Shown in pieces: positions 1 to 5,890 of a stretch of 6,678 bases of DNA; within the stretch, counting starts at the first letter, position 1; each line of letters begins with the position of its first letter. The notes under the pieces are model-generated. The model did no database searches and was not told where the DNA came from. It saw only the letters and a program-made list of their open reading frames with translations. The DNA is from Chloroflexota bacterium. GTDB lineage: Bacteria > Chloroflexota > Anaerolineae > Aggregatilineales > Phototrophicaceae. The stretch lies in contig JAPOYU010000072.1 of the NCBI GenBank assembly GCA_026706395.1, forward strand, positions 1 to 6,678. The letters run 5' to 3'. A program made the position numbers and the translations under genes.

Positions 1-1047
1 ATTCAAGAGGTTGAGCAGCACTTGGCGGATGCGCACCTGGTCGATCAAGATGACCGGCAATTCCAGCGGGTAATGCATTTCAAAGTCGGCGGGATGATTG
101 TCGAACAGATCAATGCTGGACAGGCGAAAATCCTCCAGGAAAAGTAAGAGATCGGTCGTCTCAAGCTGGAGCGTGAACTCGGTCTGCTCGATATGCGACA
201 GGTCCAGGATGTCATCTACCAGCTCCAGCAGATAGCGGCTGTTTTGGTAGATTTGGGAAATATCGCGACGTAACGTCAGTGGCAGCGCCGCCTCAGCATA
301 TACCTCCGGCGAAAGGTGAATCACTTCGCTGAAGCCCATGATGATGTTCAGCGGCGTGCGCAACTCATGACTGATATTGGCGGCAAAGCGTTCTTTGAGC
401 TGCCGCGCTTCAACCGCCTGTTGCCGCGCTTCGATCAGTTCCTCTTGGATACGCTGCTGCACGTTGTAGGCGTTCCTCAGGGACTCCAAAGCATTTCTTA
501 GTTCAGCCCGGTTTCGCTGCGTCTCGCGCAAGAGCTGTTCCACGCGTTCATTCATTGAACTGTACCAATGCAAAGTGGTGTACAGCCGGTCCACAATGAC
601 CTGCGCAACGGCGATAGTGAGGGTCAGCGCAAAGTAGACTTCTACCGGATAGTCGCGAAACCCGGAGTAGGACATAACCGCCATGGCTGCTAAAAGCACT
701 ATCTAGAGTGCCGTTCCCAGGCGTGCGTGAATCAGGATTGCTACGAAGGTGAGCAGGATCGCGAAAAATGGAAGCCATGGCGTTGTCAGAGTTACGCAGC
801 CGACAAACAGACTTTGATACATGACGATAATGAACGGTTTGCTGGCCAGCACGGAAGAAGCCTGCGACAGCCATCTGATTATGAATATGCATAGGATGAC
901 GATGAGCCACAGGAAGAGTATTGGTAAGGATATCGGTTTGTGATTCACCGCAAACCACAAGGCGACGACTGATGAGGTGGCAAAGATTGTCAATATCGGG
1001 AACACGATGTTCTGGCTATCGTCGCTTAAGCTATCGTTCAACATCAT
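1..1047 (-). pseudogene. Membrane sensor histidine kinase, interrupted by an in-frame amber codon; C-terminus beyond left edge
   Basis: Read from 1047 leftwards, one frame runs to the window edge (349 codons) with a single TAG at 703-705 (codon 115). Before it lie hydrophobic segments at residues about 14-34, 41-58, 71-87 and 90-106. After it come segments at about 116-127 and 137-152, so the stop falls inside a fifth membrane helix. A charged Glu/Arg/Gln-rich coiled coil (about 160-215) leads into the HisKA H-box NISHELRTPLNII, whose phospho-accepting His is residue 227 (codon 367-369). At the left edge the ATPase N-box begins (RIRQVLLNLLN). The family autophosphorylates this His and passes the phosphate to a response regulator; no regulator is visible here. 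Start chosen at 1047 (ATG ATG tandem) because GGAGG lies 8 bases upstream; a longer reading from 1176 has no such site. TGG to TAG would explain the stop. As read, only a 114-residue membrane stub is made. It could also be a sequencing error. Confidence 0.88.
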
Positions 1048-1055
1048 TGTGCTTT

Positions 1056-1060
1056 CCTCC
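1056..1060 (-). promoter_or_regulatory. Ribosome binding site of the histidine kinase
   Basis: On the minus strand GGAGG (1060 to 1056) is followed by AAAGCACA and then ATG at 1047, a spacing of 8 bases. This decides the start in favour of the ATG pair at 1042-1047 over the in-frame ATG at 1174-1176, which would add 43 residues of low-complexity, non-membrane sequence running through the leader hairpin. Confidence 0.75.
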
Positions 1061-1094
1061 GCTCGGACAGCAGGTGGCTCCGGACTGGTGTCAG

Positions 1095-1137
1095 TACGCT
1101 GGCGCACAATGCTTGCCTGCCCGAGTGCGCCAGCGTA
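1095..1137. repeat. Perfect 13-bp inverted repeat in the histidine-kinase leader
   Basis: TACGCTGGCGCAC (1095-1107) and its exact reverse complement (1125-1137) flank a 17-base loop. The repeat lies 35 to 77 bases upstream of the ribosome binding site on the kinase's coding strand, so it would form a stable GC-rich hairpin in the 5' untranslated leader. No U-tract follows, so it is not an ordinary intrinsic terminator. It could be an operator, an mRNA-stabilising hairpin, or part of an attenuation structure; the sequence alone does not separate these. Confidence 0.7.
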
Positions 1138-1155
1138 ATCTGCTGTGGCCCATAA

Positions 1156-1172
1156 CGTACTAGAATTGTACG
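1156..1172 (-). promoter_or_regulatory. Candidate -10 element with a small overlapping dyad, upstream of the kinase
   Basis: On the minus strand TACAAT (1170-1165) matches the -10 consensus at five of six positions. It sits inside a short dyad CGTAC-N7-GTACG (1156-1172). I see no convincing -35 hexamer 16-18 bases upstream, so this is only a candidate promoter/operator. If real, the transcript would carry the 13-bp hairpin at 1095-1137 in its leader. Confidence 0.25.
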
Positions 1173-1176
1173 CCAT

Positions 1177-1405
1177 CTATCAGCCACGCCTCGCTGCTCG
1201 CTGTTCCTGTGTGAGTTAATCCTGCTGAGACATCACAGATCCGGTTGGCATCACGCTAGCGGCGATGGTGGGGACAGGTCACTGTTTCAAGATAGAGTAT
1301 GCGGGCGCAGCGGGCTGGATCAGCGCAAATTGCGTCTCAATGGACAGAGATTGCGCCGCCAGTTAGGCGCTAGTGGAGGGCCATTTCTGAAAGGGGAGGC
1401 GAGAA
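1177..1405. other. Intergenic gap without a recognisable gene
   Basis: The 229 bases between the kinase leader and the stop of the second TetR gene contain no ORF with protein-like composition on either strand. A short GC-rich dyad lies in 1362-1373 (GGCGCTA area), but with no T-run on either strand it is not a convincing terminator for the TetR genes, which are transcribed leftwards into this gap. Confidence 0.5.
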
Positions 1406-2013
1406 TCAGCCGGCGGATTGTTGCGGCTGATAGCTCGGGTTGGCTGCTAGCCAGTCTTCGCGCAGGCTCAGCACGGAGTATTCGGTGCCTTGGACAATAA
1501 GGTCGTTGAAGAAAGTGGCTATCTGGCTGACGCTGTAGGTATCCATGTTTTGCAGGTACATCACTAGCAAGTCGTAGAAGGCTTCGACCATGTGCCTGAC
1601 GGCGACTTCCAGAGGCACGCGGTTGGGATTCTGCGCCTCGTAGCGTTCGATGATGAGATTGGAAGCGGCGATGTGCACCATTTCTCGGGCGGGATGCTCG
1701 ACGGGCAGCGTGACATAGACGCGGTATAGATCGGCATGGTCGCGGACGTAGGTCCAGAGGGCGATAGCTTCGTTGATGGGCGAGTTCTCTTGGACCATGA
1801 GTCGGAAGGACTCCTGGATGACATTCTCGAAGATATCGACGGTCAGTGCGTCAATGCTTTGTAATGGCGATAAAAGGTTGTATAGCCGACATTGGCCTTG
1901 TCGGTGAGCGCCTGGACGCTGACGTTTTCGTAACTGCGCTCCAAGGCTAGAGAGACGAGGGCGTCAGCCAGTTTTTGTCGAGAACGGGCGACGCGCGGGT
2001 GCAGCGCATCCAT
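1406..2013 (-). pseudogene. TetR-family repressor, second copy, frameshifted by one missing base
   Basis: A complete TetR-type repressor can be read from ATG at 2013 to TGA at 1406-1408 if one base is added. The N-terminal part (MDALHPRVARSRQKLADAL..., HTH with VGYTTFYRHYK) is in one frame and stops at 1843-1845. The ligand-binding part (DIFENVIQESFRLMVQENSP... to WLAANPSYQPQQSAG) is in the next. Adding an A to the AAA at 1860-1858 gives HYKSIDALTVDIF, which lines up with HYKSLDDLLLDIL of the upstream paralogue, and makes 609 bases or 202 residues, normal for the family. TetR proteins bind operators as dimers through the N-terminal HTH and release on ligand binding. The first 52 residues are about 69% identical to the upstream copy (36/52 by eye); the C-terminal halves diverge far more. 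No Shine-Dalgarno precedes 2013. As read, the ligand domain is not translated with the HTH. Confidence 0.85.
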
Positions 2014-2655
2014 AGCTATATATGAAAACGGAGATGAGCGGGTGCCGGAAATGGCAGTCTGCTCTGGGTTGTAGGCTAGCGGCTCGACGAGCCAGCCCTG
2101 GCGCAGTTTGACGGCGGCGCTGGTGGCGCCCTTAACGACGAGATCAACGTGCATAGCGGCCACTTGCTCGGGCGTGTACTGGTGGAGGTTATCCAGGTAG
2201 GTGAGCATGAGCAGCTGGCAGGTTTGGAAGATGTACTTGAGGGCGATTTTGAAGGGCACCGTTGTGTCCGTGCGCGGTTCGCAACGCGCTTCAATAAGCC
2301 GGCTACATTTGGCGCTGATATATTCGGCGGCGGCATGAGTGGCCGGCAACTCGAAATAGAGGCGGTGGAGATCGGCGTTGTCTCTGACGAAGGTATACAG
2401 CATGACGGCTTCGTCGTAGATGGTTGGCTGTTGCGCGACCAGCTCGCTGAGCGCAGTAAAGTGGCTGGCCAAAATATCGAGCAGTAGGTCGTCGAGGCTT
2501 TTGTAATGACGGAAGAAGGTGGTATAGCCGACGCCCGAGAGGCGGGTCACGGCGACGATGGAGACGTTCTCATAACCGTGCTCCAGGGCAAGCGCGATGA
2601 TAGCATCGGCCAGCTTCTGGCGCGACCGGGCGATACGCGGATGCAGTTCTGGCAT
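1843..2655 (-). CDS. TetR-family repressor, first copy, running on into the HTH of the second copy (fusion)
   Basis: Residues 1-214 form a full TetR protein. The DNA-binding domain (about 8-55) carries HPRIARSRQKLADAI and the recognition-helix region VGYTTFFRHYKSLDDLL. A helical ligand/dimerisation domain follows (about 65-195, including YTFVRDNADLHRLYFELP and TYLDNLHQYTPEQVAAMHVD). After WLVEPLAYNPEQTA, where the paralogue ends, there is no stop: the frame continues through SGTRSSPFSYIA into a second complete HTH domain (215-266) and ends at TGA 1843-1845 because of the frameshift in copy two. The predicted product is 270 residues against the usual 190-220, with an HTH at each end. Ligand and target are not evident. 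The neighbouring diverging gene for a surface protein could be a target, but nothing shows this. Start at 2655 rests on alignment with the second copy (MPELHPR / MDALHPR). Confidence 0.88.
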   Translation of the reverse strand: MPELHPRIARSRQKLADAIIALALEHGYENVSIVAVTRLSGVGYTTFFRHYKSLDDLLLDILASHFTALSELVAQQPTIYDEAVMLYTFVRDNADLHRLYFELPATHAAAEYISAKCSRLIEARCEPRTDTTVPFKIALKYIFQTCQLLMLTYLDNLHQYTPEQVAAMHVDLVVKGATSAAVKLRQGWLVEPLAYNPEQTAISGTRSSPFSYIAMDALHPRVARSRQKLADALVSLALERSYENVSVQALTDKANVGYTTFYRHYKALTH

Positions 2656-2663
2656 AGACGCAT

Positions 2664-2692
2664 AGGATAGCTGATGCCCTGTTTCTGGTCAA
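2664..2692 (-). promoter_or_regulatory. Candidate sigma-70-type promoter for the TetR pair, probably leaderless
   Basis: On the minus strand TTGACC (2692-2687) and TATCCT (2669-2664) are separated by exactly 17 bases, matching the -35 at five of six and the -10 at four of six positions. Only 8 bases (ATGCGTCT) separate the -10 from the ATG at 2655, so transcription would begin at or within a few bases of the start codon. No Shine-Dalgarno is present, which agrees with leaderless translation. Confidence 0.5.
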
Positions 2693-2696
2693 ATGA

Positions 2697-2837
2697 GGGT
2701 TAGCTGAGTTTATTGAAGAAGCTCTCGAAGACGGCGCAGGGGTGGATTTCCTACGAGGACTTGCGGAACGGCTGATTCGGTGGGCCGCAGACGTGCAGCA
2801 GGTGCTGGACAGCGTAACCTGTGCCGGGCGACCATAG
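2697..2837 (+). other. Short open stretch of 46 codons, possible gene remnant
   Basis: Between TGA 2694-2696 and TAG 2835-2837 the frame encodes an amphipathic, Glu/Leu/Ala-rich peptide (for example EFIEEALEDGAG and LAERLIRWAADVQQVLDSV). Its composition is more protein-like than the other frames here. It has no ATG/GTG/TTG near its beginning and I recognise no family. It overlaps the first codons of the large plus-strand ORF, whose own reading there is Arg/Ala-rich and unconvincing. It may be the tail of a deleted gene or chance. Confidence 0.2.
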
Positions 2838-5416
2838 GCGCCGCCGTCTACGTGGTCACAGGTGTCATCACCATGACGCACGTCACTATCGTGAAGAACT
2901 CAGCCACCAATAGCGGCGGTATAGACAGGGTGGCTCAAGACTATGGGAAGCTGAAACTGCGTAACAGCATCGTTGCCTGCAATACCGGCGGCCTCGAATG
3001 CGGCAACTCATTGGAACAGAATGAAAGCAACTTCATCTACGATGATAGCTGTTCGCCGGCGCTGAGCAGTGATGACGGGTCGCTCAATCTGGGCGGCTTG
3101 ACCGGATCACCGGCGTATTATCCGCTTTTGAACGGGAGCGTGGCGATAGACGCCGGCGACAGCAGTTATTGCAACAGCACCGATCAGGCTGGGAGTACAC
3201 GACCGTATCCGGACGGGGGGTCTTGTGACCTGGGCGCGTTTGAGCGCCAGACGGCGTCGGCTACGTACTCGGTTACACCAATCGTCATCCCCACGAGCGT
3301 ACCAACGCCGACCATCACGCCAACACCGACGCCTGCAAATCCAATCACTGATCTCACGGCGACGGTCGGTTCGGATGGACTGACGATCACTTGGACTGCG
3401 CCAGGCACGGGGATAGAAAGCTACCTCTTTACGCGCTCGCCTGGTTGGCCCCTCGACGAAAATCCCAGCCTCTCCGATAGCATCCGCGGAGAGACGACCA
3501 GCAGATACATTGCTGGAAGCGAAGTCTGCTATCTAGATACGGACATCACGACCGCAGGAGACTACCACTATCGCATCCGGGTGCAACGGCCCACGATCAG
3601 TGGCTGGTCAGGCCGTCTCTCGGTTGAAATCACAGAAACGGATCTCGCAACCATTAGTGGCGAGGCCACGACCACAACGCCGACGAATACGCCGGAACCC
3701 ATGACCTGCGTTCTGTACTATGAAGATGTCTATCTAAACTTCCCGGCAAGCAACTACTTGTCGGGTTCGGTCTCGACTTACACCGAGGGCACCTGTGACA
3801 ACTCGATTGCTGGCTTCACGTCGGTTGCGGGCTTGGTGTATTCCACGGAAGGGCAGAGCAGCGCTGAGGACATCTGTGACGCGCAAATCGAAGATGACCC
3901 CGGGTATTCGGCGAGAAACCCGGTACTGGCCACCAATACCGACGTCTGGGAGTGCTACTTGGCGGCTTTGCCGACAGCCACCTCGACACTCACCGCTACC
4001 AAAACGCCGATGGCGACAGACACAGCGACAGTCGAGGTTGCAACTGAGACATGTGTCCAAGTAGGCGATGGAAAATGGTATTTGTTCTACGAGGACAATT
4101 TCTTGAGCGATCTGGTCACGATATATCCGAACGAGTCCTGCTTTGCTGCCGAGATCACGCAAGAGGACATCGGCGCGAACGGATATGTGCATACCACTGA
4201 CAGAGAGGATGAAGCAGCGGCGCTTTCTACAGCAGGTCATGATAACGGCTCGACCTGGTGCGTCGTAGAGCATAGTTACAACGATAATGTCTGGGTGTGC
4301 GAGGGTTCGGCGACCAGTATACCGACCGCCACTGAGACGCCTATCGCTCCGGCAACCGACACGCCGACCGCAACCAACACGCCAGCGGCAACTGCGACAA
4401 ACACGCCTCAGACGCCGGAACGGTGCAAGACACTTATGGACGGCTTCACTTTCCTGTTCCTCGAGAGATATTTCTTGAGCGGTAGCGCGGAATACAGCGT
4501 GGAGGTATCGGTACTGAACGCGAACTTCTGGACTTGCAATCGTGTGACAAGTACGGCGACTGCGACTGCGATGAATACGCCAACTGCCACGAACACCGCG
4601 GTGCCGTCAGCAAGTAGCCAAGACGTTTATGGTCTCGATGCGGTGAGCAACCGCGCGGGCGAGCTGACAGTCTCGTGGAATGCGCCATCAGATACACCGG
4701 TGGATTATCGGATAGCTTGGGCGCGGGCCAGCGAAAACTACAAGACTTGGAGCGACGGCAGTGGCAACGCCTTCCCGACCAGTCCCTCATACACAATCAC
4801 GGATCTGGATCACGGGACGCCTTACAAGGTGCAGGTACGCGCCCGCTACAACGGGTCCTCCGGTCCCTGGACGGGTTCGGTAGAAGCGTTGGTGATGGAC
4901 GCCACGACGGAACACATCCATCAAGTTCAAGAGGAACGAGAAGTCATTGTAGCGCCATCGGATACGCCAACGGCGACGGCCACGGCTGTGCCGCCGACGG
5001 CCACGCCTACGCCGACGAGTACGCCCGTGCCGCCGACAGCGATACCGACGGCAACAAATACACCGGTGCCGCCTTCGGCCGCCAACACACCTGTGCCCAC
5101 GGCCACCAATACGCCAGAGCCGGCTGGCCGGACGATCAGCAATGTCAGGCTTTCAAGCAGCCCAGCCAGTGTGCTGGAGGTGATTAGGGATGCGCCTGAC
5201 GAATCGCGCAAGGACTACCGCGTCAATTGGGCGAAAGTTGCTGACGAGTTCCCCACCTGGACCGATCTCATCGGCAACGCCTTCCCGACGAGCAACTCCT
5301 GCACAATCACTGGATTGGATGCTGGCGCCCTCTACAAAGTGCGCGTCCGCGCCCGCTATCACAGCGGCGGTTCGGGTACCTGCCATGATGTCGTTGAGGG
5401 AGATGTGGCGGGCTAG
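2780..5416 (+). CDS. Mosaic surface protein: beta-helix (choice-of-anchor Q) remnant, FnIII domains, Cys modules, Thr-Pro linkers
   Basis: 878 residues from GTG 2780 to TAG 5414-5416. Layout: parallel beta-helix tail (about 30-157; TMTHVTIVKNSAT, LRNSIVA, then the closing signature LNLGGLTGSPAYYPLLNGSV, AIDAGD and CDLGAFE); Thr-Pro linker 166-187; FnIII-like domain 188-286; Cys module A 310-392; linker; Cys module B 425-507; linker; shortened module C 549-586; linker; FnIII 614-705 (LTVSWNAPSDTPVDYRIAWA); a charged insert near 712-723; the longest linker 728-781; final FnIII 783-877. Such proteins are normally exported and act at the cell surface, and the linkers are typical of Chloroflexota. 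No signal peptide, CSLREA motif or earlier beta-helix rungs are present: residues 1-28 are Arg/Ala-rich and the real family homology begins around residue 30, so the 5' end looks lost. No promoter or ribosome binding site is evident at 2780 or at the ATG at 2873. It ends without a sortase or membrane anchor. A strong terminator follows 27 bases downstream. Confidence 0.85.
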   Translation: MGRRRAAGAGQRNLCRATIGAAVYVVTGVITMTHVTIVKNSATNSGGIDRVAQDYGKLKLRNSIVACNTGGLECGNSLEQNESNFIYDDSCSPALSSDDGSLNLGGLTGSPAYYPLLNGSVAIDAGDSSYCNSTDQAGSTRPYPDGGSCDLGAFERQTASATYSVTPIVIPTSVPTPTITPTPTPANPITDLTATVGSDGLTITWTAPGTGIESYLFTRSPGWPLDENPSLSDSIRGETTSRYIAGSEVCYLDTDITTAGDYHYRIRVQRPTISGWSGRLSVEITETDLATISGEATTTTPTNTPEPMTCVLYYEDVYLNFPASNYLSGSVSTYTEGTCDNSIAGFTSVAGLVYSTEGQSSAEDICDAQIEDDPGYSARNPVLATNTDVWECYLAALPTATSTLTATKTPMATDTATVEVATETCVQVGDGKWYLFYEDNFLSDLVTIYPNESCFAAEITQEDIGANGYVHTTDREDEAAALSTAGHDNGSTWCVVEHSYNDNVWVCEGSATSIPTATETPIAPATDTPTATNTPAATATNTPQTPERCKTLMDGFTFLFLERYFLSGSAEYSVEVSVLNANFWTCNRVTSTATATAMNTPTATNTAVPSASSQDVYGLDAVSNRAGELTVSWNAPSDTPVDYRIAWARASENYKTWSDGSGNAFPTSPSYTITDLDHGTPYKVQVRARYNGSSGPWTGSVEALVMDATTEHIHQVQEEREVIVAPSDTPTATATAVPPTATPTPTSTPVPPTAIPTATNTPVPPSAANTPVPTATNTPEPAGRTISNVRLSSSPASVLEVIRDAPDESRKDYRVNWAKVADEFPTWTDLIGNAFPTSNSCTITGLDAGALYKVRVRARYHSGGSGTCHDVVEGDVAG
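3707..4537 (+). repeat. Three copies of an unrecognised cysteine-bearing module within the surface protein
   Basis: Module A spans residues 310-392 (3707-3955), module B 425-507 (4052-4300) and module C 549-586 (4424-4537). A and B are both 83 residues from first to last Cys, and each has four cysteines: positions 310, 339, 366, 392 and 425, 454, 494, 507. Shared landmarks are an aromatic/acidic opening (LYYEDVYLN, YLFYEDNFLS, FLFLERYFLS), a Cys 28 residues after the first in A and B, and a closing NxWxC-like end (DVWEC, NVWVC, NFWTC). C lacks roughly 45 central residues, including the two middle cysteines. The even number of cysteines suggests disulfides in an exported fold. I do not recognise the family. 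Confidence 0.7.
4619..5410 (+). repeat. Duplicated FnIII domain pair separated by the longest Thr-Pro linker
   Basis: The domains at residues 614-705 (4619-4894) and 783-877 (5126-5410) share DYR..WA, TW.D..GNAFPTS, TIT.LD.G..YKV and VRARY. Around GNAFPTS (4763 and 5273) the DNA itself is close to identical, which points to a fairly recent duplication. The last copy has lost some expected residues: the strand-B Trp position reads IRDAP rather than SWNAP, and the closing GPWTGSV reads GTCHDVV. Confidence 0.75.
4961..5122 (+). repeat. Low-complexity Thr-Pro/Ala coding repeat (linker of about 54 residues)
   Basis: Degenerate units of the ACG-CCG/ACG-GCC-ACC-AAT type encode TPTATATAVPPTATPTPTS and similar runs, residues 728-781. 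Shorter copies lie at 3275-3340, 3668-3700, 3968-4051, 4316-4420 and 4547-4618. They act as flexible, probably extended spacers between folded domains and are hotspots for slippage and recombination, which may explain the module gains and losses in this gene. Confidence 0.8.
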
Positions 5417-5442
5417 TGCGTCGACAAGGAGTCAGTAGTGAG

Positions 5443-5482
5443 ATCGCCGGGGTGCTGGAGCGCCTCGGCGATTATTTGTTTT
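5443..5482 (+). terminator. Rho-independent terminator after the surface-protein gene
   Basis: A hairpin at 5443-5472 (ATCGCCGGGGTGC, loop TGGA, GCGCCTCGGCGAT) has 13 pairs, two of them G-U, and is followed at once by the T-rich stretch TTATTTGTTTT. It lies 27 bases after the TAG of the surface-protein gene and would separate that gene from the MNT-like pair. Confidence 0.85.
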
Positions 5483-5632
5483 GTGGGGCGCTCACTCTGT
5501 CCAGTGGCACTAGCCATGAACAAAACAATAAAGGAAGAATCATTCTATTGATTGCACATATTGAGCGATAGTGGCATACGCCTTTGCTTACAATGCCATT
5601 TATGAGAGTTTCGTGAGTGGGAGATTAGAGCA
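5483..5632 (+). promoter_or_regulatory. AT-rich upstream region of the MNT-like pair with a candidate -10
   Basis: The segment is noticeably richer in A/T than its surroundings. TACAAT at 5589-5594 matches five of six -10 positions and would start transcription about 30-40 bases before the TTG start at 5633. No good -35 hexamer sits at the right distance: TTGAGC at 5561-5566 is 22 bases away. The promoter call is therefore tentative; no gene is visible in the segment. Confidence 0.3.
5619..5623 (+). promoter_or_regulatory. Ribosome binding site deciding a TTG start for the first MNT-like gene
   Basis: GGGAG at 5619-5623 precedes TTG at 5633 by 9 bases. The frame has no ATG near this point, and starting here places the conserved QQQRDAIVAL helix at the usual distance from the N-terminus. 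Confidence 0.55.
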
Positions 5633-5890
5633 TTGAGCGGACTGGCGGAGCAGGTGCAGCAACAGCGAGACGCGATTGTAGCGTTGGCGAGCGAGCATCA
5701 TGTACGGGAGATCGCCTTTTGCGGCTCGCTATCGGGTTTTGCCTTCTTTTTGCTGGAAGTCGAGCCGAGTTACAAGGTGCGCAATCGGGTGCGCCTGGCA
5801 GGGGAGCTGTCGGAGCTGCCCGATACGCCGGTGGTGTTGTACGACGGTGTCGAACATCTCGATGGGTGGAGCGAGTTACTGCGCGAGTGA
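5633..5890 (+). CDS. Small MNT-like nucleotidyltransferase-fold protein lacking the catalytic acidic motif
   Basis: 85 residues from TTG 5633 to TGA 5888-5890. The order of elements resembles minimal (MNT) nucleotidyltransferases. An N-terminal helix QQQRDAIVALASEHHV is followed by REIAFCGSLSG, where the family has a strand and the GSxARG loop. Next comes FAFFLLEVEPS, corresponding to the family's DSDxDxLVxFEPG. A helix (VRLAGELSEL) leads to a final strand (TPVVLY), where relatives have the 'RPVDVV' strand. Gly30-Ser31 of the GS loop remain, but about 7-10 residues holding the metal-binding DxD are missing, so nucleotidyl transfer is not expected. MNT proteins usually pair with HEPN toxins as antitoxins or AMP-transferases; no HEPN gene is seen here. 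Its stop overlaps the start of a paralogue. Assignment rests on pattern resemblance only; it may be a separate family. Confidence 0.6.
   Translation: MSGLAEQVQQQRDAIVALASEHHVREIAFCGSLSGFAFFLLEVEPSYKVRNRVRLAGELSELPDTPVVLYDGVEHLDGWSELLRE

Noticed and set aside
703..705. Genome-wide recoding of TAG as an amino acid
   Set aside because: The surface-protein gene uses TAG (5414-5416) as its stop in front of a good terminator, and only one gene has an internal TAG.
548..958. Open minus-strand frame of 136 codons over the kinase membrane region
   Set aside because: It is a frame-shifted reading of the kinase; the kinase frame has the membrane helices and the H-box, this one has neither.
2570..2881. 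Open minus-strand frame of 103 codons across the TetR start and the beta-helix start
   Set aside because: Its composition (Arg/Ser/Ala/Cys-rich, no motif) is that of an antisense shadow, and it overlaps two better supported genes and the promoter.
3184..3408. Minus-strand frames rich in Val/Gly opposite the Thr-Pro linkers (also near 4927-5211)
   Set aside because: VGVGV-type peptides are the automatic antisense reading of Thr-Pro repeats, not genes.
4961..5122. Regular short repeats considered as a CRISPR array or tandem satellite
   Set aside because: The units are degenerate codon-level repeats in frame with a coding sequence and have no constant repeat with unique spacers.
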